From positions 7,208,748 through 7,272,747 of the forward strand of contig JAJEKV010000031.1 of NCBI GenBank assembly GCA_021234155.1: 64,000 nt of DNA. The letters run 5' to 3'. The notes under the pieces are model-generated. The model had not been told where the DNA came from. It did no database searches and worked only from the letters and a program-made list of their open reading frames with translations. This stretch comes from Isoetes taiwanensis. Its lineage: Eukaryota; Streptophyta; Lycopodiopsida; Isoetales; Isoetaceae. Numbering within the stretch: position 1 is the stretch's first letter; every line of letters begins with the position of its first letter. Shown here piece after piece: positions 13,029 to 24,496 of the stretch. The position numbers were made by a program, and so were the translations under genes.

Positions 13029-13479
13029 ATGTATTCTACCATTTTGTGGCAGTAATGGCATGTGGACAACTTGGTCATACATGGAATCTTAAAAAACTAT
13101 AAAAAAACCACACCTAAAAAAAAACACTACCTTAAAAAAAATTCCTTTCAAAAAACCATACCACCTGAGAAAACAACACATCTGTAAGAAAGAAACTATA
13201 CCTCCTTAAGAAACCACACATTCTTAAAAAAAAAACTACGGCTCCTTAAGAAAAACTATAGCATATGCTTGAAAAACCACACCTCCGTATAACTACTTTA
13301 TAACTACTTGTAGGTTTTTTTCAAATCTTCAAATAAACAACTAGTATTTTGTTTTCACTGTTGTTTTCAGCTGTGAACCAAATGTTGGGGTTGTAGTGTC
13401 TCTTGTTTAGTCGCGTTAACTCTCTCAAAGAACTTCTCCCAAATCTCTAGGAAACTTATTACCTGCATCGGTTTAACAG

Positions 13480-13879
13480 CTACTCCACCACTAAAGTATG
13501 GCAGATCCACTTTTCTAACCATTTAGGAGCCTTGTCCTTTTTATTTTGAAGATCAGTTTTTGTAGCCATTAGAGGGTCTGGATTGGATTGGCGCTAACTG
13601 GTGGCGGATTTTTAGGTGGTGGTGGATTAGCAGGTGGGGAATCTCTGGGTAATGGAGGTTGTTGAGCATCACTGGGTAAAAATCCATAAAGTAGAGCAAT
13701 CTGCTCTAGTTTATGCTGCTAATCTTCTAGAGATGTAGGCGATGGCAGCGCTATCTGAGTAGCAATGAAATCAGCAGTTCTTAAGACCTGCCAGTTCTTA
13801 AGACCTGCTGGTACTGGTTTTCAGTAACCATAAGCCATCGTCACAGATTCTAGGAAAGGCCAAGCTCTGATACCAAAAT
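13480..13879 (-). mobile_element. Copia-type primer-binding site and leader/gag remnant
   Basis: Read on the minus strand, TGGTATCAGAGC (complement of 13864-13875) is the classic primer-binding site for initiator tRNA-Met in plant copia elements. It lies four bases inside the LTR described next. Downstream on the minus strand is a proline-rich, gag-leader-like stretch with stops that fades out near 13480. No pol domain follows, so the element is heavily truncated. The left boundary is approximate. Confidence 0.6.
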
Positions 13880-14250
13880 TGAGACAATAACAAGAGACTG
13901 AACAAAGAGAAACACAAAAGAGATCCCAAACAAGATCTCGTTTTCTTGCTATCTCAACAAATTATACAGACGGCAATGGATCAGTTTCGCAGGGCTATAA
14001 GGCAGTGGCGGGTAGGTCTCAAGATTCGAAAGGATGGGCGAGGTATCAGAATTCCAACAGCAACTGCTCTTTTATAGCAGACATGCCTTTTCTGTGGTGG
14101 ACGAATTAGCTTAGATAAAAGGGAGGGTAGATAAAGGGAGGGTCGGGAATTGCATGGGGGCTGGCTATGGCGGCCGGATATTTCCGAACCCATGTGTGGT
14201 ATAGCTGGCCGGAGAACTGTTTTTTACTATTAACTGCTGCCATTCACGCA
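13880..14250 (-). mobile_element. Copia-type LTR, antisense to the desaturase
   Basis: On the minus strand the LTR begins TGCGTGAATGGC and ends TTGTCTCA, followed after four bases by the tRNA-Met primer-binding site. It carries a TATA box on the minus strand (CTATAAAAGAGC, around 14070-14077). The outer end could instead be 14246, because the terminal inverted repeat is minimal. It stops only about 77 bases before the desaturase start codon, so it occupies the position of that gene's promoter. No partner LTR was found in the window. Confidence 0.6.
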
Positions 14251-14326
14251 CTTATTTAGACCCTTGCTCTGTTAACCCTCCATTGCCTGGCTTTCTGTTT
14301 TCTTCTGTGTTTCTGCCCAGCACATA

Positions 14327-15583
14327 ATGGCGATAGTAGCTGTTTCTGGATCCCTTGCGCTCTCTTATGGATCAACAAGGCCAGTTTACAAGGCAGATGT
14401 TTCTTCGGTGTGTTTGGTTGGCATGCACTTGGAGCAAAACCAAGCAGCATGTTCAGCCGGGCGTAGATCATGCAGGACTGTAGCCATGGCAGCAGTTTCC
14501 ACTGGAACCCCACAGGGCAAGGTCTCAAGGATTGGTCTGGAGACTCCTCAAGATAAGCGATCCCAGCTTACACATAGTTTGCCCCCAGAGAAGAGGGAGA
14601 TGTTCAAATCACTGGAAAGTTGGGCTGAGGAAAACATTCTGCCTTTTTTGAAGCATGTTGAGAAATGCTGGCAACCCCAGGATTACCTTCCATGCTCATC
14701 TTCTGAAGGCTTTTATGATCAGATCAAGGAGTTGAGGGAGAGGGCTGCTTGTCTTCCAGATGATTACCTTGTCTGTTTAGTGGGTGACATGATTACTGAA
14801 GAAGCTCTTCCTACATATTTGACAATGCTTAACACATTAGATGGAACTAGGGATGAGACTGGTGCAAGTTCTTCTTCTTGGGCCCGCTGGGGCCGAGCTT
14901 GGTCTGCAGAGGAGAATAGGCATGGGGACATATTGAACAGATATCTATATCTAACTGGGCGTGTTGACATGAAACAGATTGAGAAGACTATCCAATATCT
15001 GATTTCATCTGGGATGGATCCTCAAACAGAGAACAATCCTTATCTGGGATTCATATATACCTCCTTTCAGGAGAGAGCTACTGCAATATCCCATGGTAAT
15101 ACTGCCCGCCATGCTAAGGAGCTTGGTGATGCTAAGCTAGCCACCATCTGTGGTCTTGTTGCAGCTGATGAAAAGCGACATGAAAATGCATATAGTAAGA
15201 TAGTAGAGAAGCTTTATGAGGTTGATCCCAATGGTGCCATGCTTGCATTGGAGAACATGATGAAGAAAAAAATTTCCATGCCTGCGCATTTGATGTTTGA
15301 TGGGCAGAATGAGAACCTTTTCACAAATTTCTCCTTAGTTGCCCAAAGGCTTGGCGTATACACTGCCAAGGACTATGCAAACATTCTGGAGCACTTGGTG
15401 AAAAGATGGAACCTTGAAACCATGGTTGGACTCTCTAGCGAGGCACAACAAGCACAGGAGTATGTATGTGGCCTTCCAGCTAGGTTCAGAAAATTAGAAG
15501 AACGTGCTCAAGCCAAAGCCAAAAAGGGGCCCAAGACTGGTCCTTTCAGCTGGATATTCAATCGTGAGGTTGCTTTACTATAA
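14327..15583 (+). CDS. Plastid stearoyl/acyl-[ACP] 9-desaturase, intronless
   Basis: The 418-residue protein is a soluble plastid acyl-ACP desaturase, which introduces the delta-9 double bond into stearoyl-ACP using ferredoxin and oxygen. Residues 1 to about 55 are Ser/Ala-rich and look like a transit peptide. The di-iron ligands are all present by alignment with the castor enzyme: E158 ([10 protein letters not shown]), E196 and H199 (EENRHG), E249 (SFQERAT), and E282 and H285 (DEKRHE). The conserved C-terminus PFSWIF is also intact, and the length is normal for the family. The frame is a single uninterrupted exon, although plant homologues I know have introns, so this could be a retrocopy that stayed open. 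The start is the first ATG that gives the transit peptide. A copia LTR lies about 77 bases upstream. Substrate preference (18:0 or 16:0) cannot be judged here. Confidence 0.95.
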   Translation: MAIVAVSGSLALSYGSTRPVYKADVSSVCLVGMHLEQNQAACSAGRRSCRTVAMAAVSTGTPQGKVSRIGLETPQDKRSQLTHSLPPEKREMFKSLESWAEENILPFLKHVEKCWQPQDYLPCSSSEGFYDQIKELRERAACLPDDYLVCLVGDMITEEALPTYLTMLNTLDGTRDETGASSSSWARWGRAWSAEENRHGDILNRYLYLTGRVDMKQIEKTIQYLISSGMDPQTENNPYLGFIYTSFQERATAISHGNTARHAKELGDAKLATICGLVAADEKRHENAYSKIVEKLYEVDPNGAMLALENMMKKKISMPAHLMFDGQNENLFTNFSLVAQRLGVYTAKDYANILEHLVKRWNLETMVGLSSEAQQAQEYVCGLPARFRKLEERAQAKAKKGPKTGPFSWIFNREVALL

Positions 15584-15649
15584 GCTCAGAATATGTGGGG
15601 ACTTAAAAAACGGTCCTAGCTCATCATTACATAATTTTGTAGAAGCCCT

Positions 15650-15675
15650 AATAAAGGAGTTTGATTCATAATAAA
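15650..15675 (+). terminator. Two AATAAA polyadenylation signals
   Basis: AATAAA occurs at 15650-15655 and 15670-15675, 67 and 87 bases after the desaturase stop codon. These are plausible near-upstream elements for 3' end formation. A short A-run follows at about 15691. Confidence 0.5.
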
Positions 15676-15699
15676 ATGTTTTGATTCTAAAAAAATAAC

Positions 15700-16340
15700 T
15701 AGCAGAAATGCAGCGTTGGGGTGAAGGTTAGGGTGTTATAGGGTAAGGTTTGAATTTTAGTGCCATGTGATGGGGGGATGTGTATGTAATTCTAGTTTGA
15801 GGAATAGATAAAAGGGAGAAAGTTTTCACACTACACCATTTAGTCTTTCTTGCTTAATCTCAATTTTCTAAAAGTTGTTGCACAATTTTATGAAGTGTTC
15901 ATTATTGCACATTAATAATGAAGTAATTTCCCATCATGGCCAACCATTTTTCCACAAGAATTCTCGCTGTAGTCACGCTGTGTTTACTGGCATCTCATTC
16001 TTTTTCATATATTCATAACAAGAATAAGGTGTTGCTATATACGGTCTATGACTTGAATTTTCTGAATTTTCATTTGAGTTTGTGCGTTAGGCACGAGCTG
16101 AAAGTTGCTTGGCGCCTAAAAGTAATAGGGATGCGATAGGAAGAAGGTGAAGGTTGGGGCGAGGATGGAGTAGCTTCATTGATCGACATGATTGTCTTGT
16201 GGAGTTTGTGTATTAGTTAAGACACGAGCCGAAAGTTGCTTGGTGTCTGAAAGTAGTGTAGGGGCATAATAGGGCAAGGTTGTGGATTTCGGTGCTCTAT
16301 AATAGGAGAAAGTTCACTTCCTTCGGAGACTTCTCTTGAA
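15700..16340. repeat. Diverged direct repeats in an intergenic stretch
   Basis: Three related segments share wording such as GAAAGTTGCTTGG and ATAGGGCAAGGTT at about 15715-15770, 16090-16160 and 16225-16300. A 67-residue open frame at 15936-16139 begins with a hydrophobic, signal-peptide-like stretch (residues 8-24), but nothing after it is recognisable, so I do not call it a gene. Confidence 0.5.
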
Positions 16341-16342
16341 TT

Positions 16343-17496
16343 GTGCCAGGCTTTGACGATGTCAGCTTAAAGGACATAGGGACACTACATAACAAATGGG
16401 TCAATGATGGCTTCCAAGGAGGGAATTTTTGGAAACATACCTCCAGCCTTGGCAAGGGTCATAAGAAACAAAGTTATGCAGAGGGAAGACATGAGGAGTT
16501 CCGCTACGAGGTTGAGCTCACTGATAGCAGAGGGCAGATCAAATGCACTCCTGTACCAACCTCTTTGATAGTTCTGGATACGCGAAGTCTAACTCCAATG
16601 TAGAATAAAACGACACTGTCCAATTTCTTTGACACTGTCGTCAAGAACACGACTGCTGATTCTTTCTGGATAGTTTGCTTCGCATGCCCACAACACAATT
16701 TTGTCTCCTCAGTATTGGATAACCTGGACTCTAGATCCAGAGTTTACATTGGCATGTACGAGGATGAGTACAAGAATCCAGCACCAACAGGGCCACTGGA
16801 ACCGCATGCTTTCGTCTACGCCACCAAGATCCAGTCTTCTGCCCTGACTGTTGTCGAAGAGCTTGACCTCAGGTTTTCCTATATGTCGATCACCCTCAGC
16901 ATCTTCCACAAATTCCTGCTCAAACAGAAGAACATGCAGACGGGGAGAGTGAGGCTATGATAGAAAAACTCTTTCGCAGCAGGTTCAGGTACAGTTGGCA
17001 AAGTTTGCCCGGAGAAATCATAATGAGAAGTCAGTTGGGTCCTGCAACCTGTTCCTACCTCGTGGAGGAGCTTGTACAGCCAGGTACACGAGTGTTCGAT
17101 TACTTCTCTTGTGGTGCTTTTGACAGAGCTGCATTGATTCATAAAAGATTCTGCATCGTCTTCGAACATGATCCGGTCAAAAAGCAGTGCTTGAAGGGGA
17201 TTCTTGGCAGGCTAGACCGTGTGCTCAATCCTATCCTTGCTGCAGTCCATGTGTCCCAGCAGCAAGGTGCTCTTCCTGGAGTTGAGGAACATGCAGAAAC
17301 AGGCCAAACAGTGAAATCATCTGAGATTCCTAATGTCGACTACGATGCTATTAAAGATGCTAAGTTTGACCTCGACAATCTCGATGTAGTTGCCCTCACT
17401 GCCCATGTTTTTTACTTTGATCCCATCAACGGTGCCGGGCCATCTAATCCTATTGCTAGCACTGAGGAGCCTGATACAGCGGAGAAAGACTTGTAA
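16343..17496 (+). pseudogene. Broken gene resembling a permuted (beta-class) DNA amino-methyltransferase
   Basis: Three open segments form one interrupted gene. 16343-16603 and 16715-16960 are in the same frame, separated by a stop at 16601; 16957-17496 follows after a frameshift near 16940. The last segment contains GTRVFDYFSCGAFDRAAL followed by CIVFEHDPVKKQCLKGIL. This resembles the AdoMet-binding motif I region (D-x-F-x-G-x-G, then an acidic strand end) of N4/N6 DNA methylases. Upstream, SLIVLDTRSL sits where a beta-class enzyme would carry its D/N-P-P-Y/W catalytic motif and is followed by a strand-like FWIVCFACP. The order, catalytic region before AdoMet motif, fits the permuted beta class. 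The catalytic Pro-Pro is absent and the second glycine of motif I is altered, so activity is unlikely. The assignment is an inference from motifs. Confidence 0.42.
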
Positions 17497-18470
17497 ATTG
17501 TATACCTCAAATGTCAATATAATATTTATTGCATATAAATTTATCGAGCTCATACATTGCTCATGTCTCCAAGTGTCGATGGACATGTTCATAACTATAA
17601 GTTTTGCACTGTCATGTTTCTCTAAGTGTCCATGGATATGTTCTTAATGGTAACTTCTGCACTGTCATGTTTCTCTAAGTGTCGATGGATATGTTCTTAA
17701 CTGTGATTTCAGCATTGTTAAAATTTTAATGGCGCCAAATAATGGCGTTTTTTATGCACAAATAAACAAAATGGCGCTATAACAGCTCAAAAATTGGTTA
17801 TAAAACAGACCAAAAAACAATTTCGTCCCTAACTGGATTCACGAAATTTCCCATTTTAATGAAATTGTGCTTTAATGGCATATTGAATGAATATTTCTTA
17901 TTTTATTATATAAATTAACACCAGTTATATACAACAAAGCATTGATAATGATGAAGAAAATGTTATCAATAGATAGAGAAACATTTAACAATTGCCTGAA
18001 ACCAGTACCAGTTGCATTGATAAACCATTATTTATTTGTGCATTAAAAAGATGCGAACCTTCATTACTTTGATGAAAGAACCATTGGCAATTATCTATAT
18101 TCTTTCTTCATATGGAAAGAATGTAGACAACTCCATTAGGAAACCACAATACTTTGATGGAAAAACCATTGGCAATTATCTATATTCTTTGATAAGAAAT
18201 TGTGGCATTTGATAGTATTGGTTAATATGGAAAGAATGTAGACAACTTCATCAGAAAACCACAAATAGTTAAGGCCAAAACTGTTAGTGCTTTATGGCCT
18301 TTACTACTAATTGAACTACATGCTTAAAACATCGCAATAAAAGAAGGTAGTAAATCGAATAAAAAGACTATTGCCAAGAACCATAATGGTAAATTGTGAT
18401 AAACTATCTATGGTTATTCAACATATTAACCCACTTAGTGATATTACTTTATTATTGTGGTTTTATGCAA
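17497..18470. repeat. Intergenic with a 53-bp tandem repeat and a direct repeat
   Basis: At about 17562-17715 a 53-bp unit (core AAGTGTCGATGGATATGTTC) occurs almost three times. At about 18060-18250 two imperfect copies share CATTGGCAATTATCTATATT and GGAAAGAATGTAGACAACT. I see no coding sequence. Confidence 0.7.
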
Positions 18471-18486
18471 ATACTATTGTAAAAAA

Positions 18487-19959
18487 CTAACTATAGTTTC
18501 GGAGGCTTTGTGTACCTTCTGAAAGTAAATGATATGGCGTTCTAGTGCAGCCCTTTGAAGGGGTAGAAAACCAGTCTTTTGGAGCAGGATCTGATATGGA
18601 ACTGTGGATTTCACCCCAAGTGACCAATAAGGCCTTCTGTACCTGCTCCAGGTCATTCCAGGTGGCAGGGGATATCACCGGACCCCACACCTCTGCACCG
18701 TACAGGAGAACCGGGTCGACCATGGCCCTGAACAGGTGTGACTGGTGACCCTAGGCATATAACTCTGCCTTGTGGCTATTGCTTTGCATGGCATATAGTG
18801 CTTTCCAGGCACAACTTGATGGAAGAATTCCAGTGCGTGGCAGTAGAAAACTCGATCCCTAAATGCTTATAGGATGAAGCTATCTTTGCATCTTGTCCCT
18901 GGTAAGTGAATGAGGGGAGTCTTAGCTGACGGAATGATGGAACTAGAAGCACTCTAGTTTTGGCCAAGTTAACTCTCATGCCAGTGAACCAACCGACAGA
19001 AAATGTCTAGAGCATCCAGGTGTCGTTGCATGTCTTCTGGGGTATAGGCTAGAAGGTCGATGTCGTCAGTATATATGAGTTGCCGAATAATGTGGTGCAT
19101 AAGTTGAGCGCCCCCTCCTCCGTGCTCAGCAAGCCAATCTTCCAGCTGATCGATGTATTGTCGGGGAGAGAGGGCAACCCTGACGCACTCTAATACTACT
19201 GACGATAGGCCGCCCTGACGATGTGAGACGGCTTAAGCATGCCTCGTATAGCCTGTACATTGCATTTTGCAAGTCGACGGGGTCTCCAGTTGCCTCAATC
19301 TGTCTCACAACTTGTCCCGAGGTGCTGTGTTGAAAGCCTTTGCAAAATCCATGAAACAACAGTACAGGCTTTGCCGGTGATTCCTGATATCCTCAATTAG
19401 TGTTTGCACAGTGAAGATATAGTCAATGGTGGAATGTCTGGGTCGGAAGCTTGCTTGTGTCAGAGCTTGCACCTCTGCATCCTCTGTCCATATCGTCAGC
19501 TGCTACTCGAGTATGCCAGCCAACAATTTTGCAAATAGAGAGTTGACCATGATGGTGTAATAGTTGGCTGGGCAGTGAGGGTCACCTGCCTTGTATAGGG
19601 GCACAACTCTACTAGTACTCCACTACGGGGAGAAGCCTTCTTGCAATGCCTTATTGATAATGCCATGAGGACAGGCACCATTAAGGCCCAGCCCATTTGA
19701 AAAGTTATGCCTGCATGCCATCCAGATTTGCTGCCTTCCCATTAGCGAGTCGTTGTCGGCCCATTATGACATCCCCCTTTGTAATGACCAGTGTTAGGCC
19801 CATCGGTGGAGGTACTATTGCCCGACCCCCCAATGGATCATAAAGATGCTGTAAATATTGTACACATTGCTCCGGGGTGATGTTTTCTGTGAGCTGTGTA
19901 GGCTTGCTCAATACCCTTCTCCAGAATGTCCTGGGGTAACGATCCAAGAGACCGAACAT
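18487..19959 (-). pseudogene. LINE reverse transcriptase remnant
   Basis: Minus-strand pieces in order: NGKAANLDGMQA near 19710, SSIRVRQGCPLSPT near 19170, the catalytic box IYTDDIDLLAY near 19050-19080, and LAKTRVLL near 18960. The last pieces are YKHLGIEFS and LYGAEVWGP near 18700. These are recognisable LINE reverse-transcriptase blocks, including a Y-x-D-D box. Frameshifts and stops separate them, for example just after the YTDD region near 18985. It would have copied LINE RNA at a nicked target. It is now inactive. Confidence 0.8.
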
Positions 19960-20182
19960 CTGTTGTTGGTGCTCCGCAAGGTATCTAGCTTTTTTGGTCT
20001 TGAGGAAAGAGCGGTATTAACTGATGGCTTGTGGGCAGATGGTGGGATCAATGACTTGTCGAAGCCAGTATTTCATCTCCCTGCATTTGTCATCAAACCA
20101 ATAGTTGTGGGGGAAGGTGGTAGCTCCCGAGGGCCTCTGTGAGCGGCCTCTCCCGAAGCACCGGTCATCAGAAGGAGTTGAG

Positions 20183-21106
20183 TCAGCTGGGCAGCTGTTG
20201 TTGAAGTGTGGGAAGCTGCAGTGTTCCCTCCAGGTCATGCTCAAGCATCTGATCATAATCAAGGTGCAACCGGGGCACATGGGATGTTGGGGCAATGGGC
20301 GCGCGGATGGCCTGCCAGTCTATATGCAGGAACAAGGGCTGGTGGTCTGAGTATACTTCCTCGTCCCGACTGTCTGTTCCAATGCTGAAATGGGTAATCA
20401 GGTGCAAATCTTGCTTTTCTGCCAGTACATAATCCACCACACTGGTGCCACCTACCTGATTCTCCTGTCTACAAGTGCAGCGACTGAAAAACGACCACTG
20501 TGCTAGCCCATTGCAAATGACCAAGTCAAAGATACTGCCTAGCAGCAACAACTGCCTGCCATAGCGTGTCACCTAGCTGTATTTGATGTCCTTGGCCAAG
20601 CCACCTCTGCGGGATCCAAATGCAACACATCCTCTGCGAGGGGTTCAAATTTTGGAATCTGCTCGACCTTTATGCGTGCATTAAAATCTCCAAGCAACAT
20701 GAACTTGCCCAATTGTTTGTGTTGTTATATGTCATTATATATAGATCGACATATATAGGGTTGTAGCCTGTCCACATCCGAGTGGATGTGGTAGAAGTTG
20801 CTCTCGGCATGTGAGAAGTAGCAGACCGTCACAAAGAGGGGGCATGCCACCGCAGTTCTGTATGTGCACCCACATGTATCTATTGTGCTTGTCTGGCTTG
20901 CACAGGGAAGCTGATTGTGCCAAAGCTGTCTGGTAGTAGCAGGCAACCCCTCTATGTCCCTGCTTTCCCCTGCATTCATTAAAGTGGAATGGCACTGGTA
21001 TCCTGGCAAGTCGGGTAGCCTGTGTCAAGCATGCTCCCATGCTTCCATGAGAAAGATGAGGTCCATATCGGCGGCAACCGAGTTGAGACTGACACCCTTC
21101 TGCCAT
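20183..21106 (-). pseudogene. LINE apurinic-type endonuclease remnant
   Basis: The N-terminal part contains HRGVACYYQ (near 20960) and the C-terminal part VDYVLAEKQDLHLITHFSIG followed by EVYSDHQPLFLHI (near 20440-20310). The D-Y-V and S-D-H-x-P signatures are those of the exonuclease/endonuclease/phosphatase fold that nicks target DNA for LINEs. Stops and frame changes between the segments show it is broken. Confidence 0.72.
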
Positions 21107-21148
21107 GGGAAGCCTGACAATTCTGAGAGACCACGCGCAGGCACAATC

Positions 21149-22790
21149 CTATTTGCTGGCAGGAGTTGCAGTTACAGATCTGTTGGTGGCGGCACAAGGG
21201 GTTGCGGGAGATGTGGTGGCAGCATGTGGCGTGGCGGTAGTGGCAGGTGTGGCCACTGAAGCTAGGATCCCATCAAAAGGGCCTCGAGTGTTCGAGGTGC
21301 CTGCATCGGCGTTTGGTTGCCAGAAGACCTGCATCCTTCTCTGGACCAGTCCTGCTGCTCCTCCCTGTTTGTGGAAGTTCCTGACTTTTTCCAACTCGCA
21401 CCTGCGGGCTTCCTGTTGTGCAGGGATTAGATCCCGGTCAAAGTACAGTGCGGTTCCCTTCAACTACCTGCCCTCTCGCAAGATGGCTGCTCGCTCTTGC
21501 GCATCCCTGACTGTGAAGGTGAACCCATGGGTGGTCAGGGCGCTGAGCTCTATGGCGGATCGCTCTAATAATTTGTACAGGCACCTGGAACATCATTCGG
21601 TCTAAGATCTGTTTCTGGAGCCGGACAATGAGGTGCTCTTCTGTCTCTTCTGTCAGGCCACGCACCACCACATTGTGGTTTCTGCGCCTCTGCAGAGCTC
21701 TGAAGCTGCCACGACAGGTGCTGGTTGTGATGTGCGGGGCATGGGCTATGGCTTGCACTGGGGTGGTGGTGGCATGGGGCAGCTTGGTGGTGCAACATTG
21801 GGCATCCCCGGTTGACGACTTGCAGGCTGCGCGGCATGTGGGACTGGCTTGTCCTATGTTGCGGCTTCTGCTTTCTGATGTCGGGAGCTCAGCTCCTGCT
21901 GGACTTGGTGCTGCCTTGCCAGTTCTTACCGCAATTGTTCATGGGCCTCTGCATAGAGGCCCTTGCCTTGCTGGGCGACGACAACCCAAACACCTCCTGG
22001 TCTCGCGTCACGACCCTACTTTGAAGTATTCTCAGCTCTGCCTGGCTTGCTTCAAAGGTGACCTGGATGCTTCGTATTGTGGTGGCGGCCTCTTCAACTT
22101 CTGACTAGAGGCGGGAGATAGTTGCCATTGTCTCCTACTTAGCACGCTGCCCGTCCTGTGTCTGAGCTTCTATGATGGTGAAGAGGGAATGCAATGCGGG
22201 CTCGCAGGTCAGCAAGACCCTGCTTCTCGACCTCTGATTGGGTTATGGCTTCCACGGTGGTAGACAGGGAGTCGAGGCGGGCCCGCATTTCAGTGAGCTC
22301 CTGCCAGTTCTGTTGCCTCTCAAAGTGTGCCAAGCGGAGGCCAGCCTCCGTCTGCTATGCACGGCCCTCCAGCTCTGCGTTTTGTTGCTTCTCCGTCGTC
22401 AGCTGCCTTCTCAGCATATGGGGTACTGAGGACTGCATCTCCATTGCTAGACATGTGATTCGTGCACTGTTATCCGCAAAGCCCGCTTGGAGCTGGCTCC
22501 AAGGCTCTGCCAGTGCTAGGTTCACCGTAGGACCTGAGAAACCACCCTCACCCTGTCGGGCTGGCCCTGCTGATTGGGCTTTGGCCCCCTCCCTCTTCAT
22601 GGAAGAGGAGGCTTCTCCCTTATGCATGATGTCTGGTCAGGGCCGTTTCCGTGGAAGCCCTTTAGTTTGGTCCTCCCAAGCGAGGTTGTCATGTGTATGA
22701 CTAGTAGATGGCGGGGGCACCTGGGTAGTGGACTGGGTCTGGGCCTGGGCTTGGGCCTGAGGTGTGTCTCCTTCCAAGTCAGGAGTTGCA
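21149..22790 (-). pseudogene. LINE ORF1-like region
   Basis: Minus-strand frames contain VVVRGLTEETEEHL and FDRDLIPAQQEARRCELEKV, which resemble the RNA-recognition and C-terminal regions of L1-type ORF1 proteins. Farther upstream there are coiled-coil-like segments (LTEMRARLDSLSTTVEAI near 22310-22240). The frame changes several times. ORF1 proteins bind the LINE RNA and act as chaperones; this copy cannot do so. Confidence 0.6.
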
Positions 22791-22810
22791 TGTATGGTCA
22801 TGGCAAGCAC

Positions 22811-23136
22811 ACAGCCCAGAAAAGTGCAAATTTGAGCACTGAAACAAAGCCAGACATACATGTATCATACACCATTGGAAAGATCTCTGAACCAGCTTTC
22901 CAATGACCCCAGGCACACAAAACTCTTGACACCAGATGTGTGAGATACAGCCCGTCAAATTATCTACCGGCTACCACAGAAACCCTAGCAAACAGCCCAG
23001 AAAAGTGCCGATTTGAGATCTGAAACAAAGCCAAACATGCAGATATCTTATGCCTTGGAAAGATCTCTGAACCAGCTTTCCAAGAATCTAGGCACACCAG
23101 ATGTGTGAGATACAACCATCGAAGTTTCTACCAGTT
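22811..23136. repeat. Two tandem 5' monomers of the minus-strand LINE
   Basis: A unit beginning ACAGCCCAGAAAAGTGC is repeated with a period of 181 bases (22811 and 22992). Shared internal words include TTGGAAAGATCTCTGAACCA and CCAGATGTGTGAGATACA. The position at the 5' end of the LINE recalls the promoter monomers found in some L1 families. Confidence 0.72.
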
Positions 23137-24496
23137 ACTATTGTGTTCAACCTTCTCTATTTTTATATTTTGCTCTAGCTAAAAAATGGTCTTTATTGAT
23201 TCTTTGCATCCATGGGATATAGTAAGAACATTAAAGGCCCTTTTTCTTCCTGCAAACAAGTATGTCAAATAATAGTTCTAAGAAGTAATATACTATTATT
23301 GCCTTCTGTATTTGAATTCAAGTGATGGTTGACCCGAATAGCAGACAACAAGATGAAGCACATGACTGATATGTTCAGGTAATTCCAAGCCTAAACGTTG
23401 CACAACATCAAGCTGAATAACCTAGTGCAATCTTAGTTTCAATCATCTCCTGTAAGATGCAATAGGTGGTAATAGAGATATTATTATAGCAAAATGAAAA
23501 AAAAAAAAGAGCACAGGAAAAGAATTCATCTATCAAGAACTGGGCACATCAAGCTGATTATCCATATAAAAATATTGATAAAGTGTTCTAGGTACATCCC
23601 AATAATATATGCTCCCACCAGCCAATCAAATCCCTACTGACTATGCACAACCCTCTATATAAGGAAGAGGTTGACGTACTGTAAAAAAAAAGCTTCAATT
23701 TGATCTCAAGCAAGAAGTAGGATGGTAGGGGAGAAGCAAAGAATAGATGCGCAGGCTCTAAAGGTATTTTCAAACTTGATCCTTTATCTTCAATTCTATT
23801 GTTCTATAAAGCAATCATGATTTGCCATCAAGCAGAGATGTTTGAAGCCCTATGCCAGCTTATGGCTGGTTATAGGCATCCAACTGAGGGAAATAAGGCT
23901 AGATCCATGGTATCAACATCTTTTATAAGGCTTATTGATTCAATAGAAGGAAAAGAGATTTTTCATAAGAATGAAGTCATATTTGGTTGTAGTAGGAAAG
24001 GAAGGAAGCAATGGGCCTTGGTAACTGTGGGATATATGAACTCTAGATTTTTATTTATGGAAATCAAAATGGTTTCAGCCTTGCCCTATGCTTCGTCATT
24101 GCACCAGTATTTAAGGTGTAAAGAGGATTTATTCCGTCTCTGACGAATGAACAGTTTGGTTTCTTAGTTATTGAAAGCAAAGAGGATTTATTCCGTCTCT
24201 GACGAATGAACAGTTTAGTTTTATTGAAAGCAAACATTCAATTTTGTGCTTCAATGCTCAATTACGTATGCAAATTGAGTACGCTAAATTTTGTATTCAT
24301 GTTTAATGTAGATAAAGCAATTGATGAAATTCTCAGAATGGATTTACAGAAAGAAATCCAAGGTAAATCTTGTACTTCCTGTTTACTTCGCTCTTTGATA
24401 TAATATTTTTTCTAGCACTCGTTGCAACAAGGGTTTATTTTTAAACTTTTTATTTCAGAGCTAGTAATGCTTTTCGCTTTTTGCTCAACTCATAGT
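23137..24496. other. No recognisable gene; one tandem duplication
   Basis: Non-coding sequence with an unassigned 114-residue open frame at 23799-24143. At about 24118-24232 a unit of about 57 bp containing AAAGAGGATTTATTCCGTCT is duplicated in tandem at the end of that frame. Confidence 0.55.

Larger units (their letters stand above)
18481..23136 (-). mobile_element. Non-LTR retrotransposon (LINE), minus strand, decayed
   Basis: Read on the minus strand this is a LINE in the order 5' repeats (23136-22811), ORF1 region (about 22790-21150), endonuclease (about 21100-20180) and reverse transcriptase (about 19960-18490). The reading frames are broken many times. The body ends just after a YGAEVWGP-like motif and lacks the cysteine-rich C-terminal domain usually found after the reverse transcriptase. 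A possible 9-bp flanking repeat TACTATTGT occurs at 18472-18480 and 23137-23145, but the left junction has no poly-A, so I treat it as unproven. Confidence 0.78.

Noticed and set aside
18472-23145. TACTATTGT as target duplication of the minus-strand LINE
   Set aside because: The copies sit at plausible ends, but the left junction has no A-tail and the element is missing its 3' domain, so a chance 9-mer cannot be excluded.
23799-24143. 114-residue frame possibly related to 14-3-3 or another host protein
   Set aside because: Apparent resemblance was limited to scattered residues and could not be supported by a motif.
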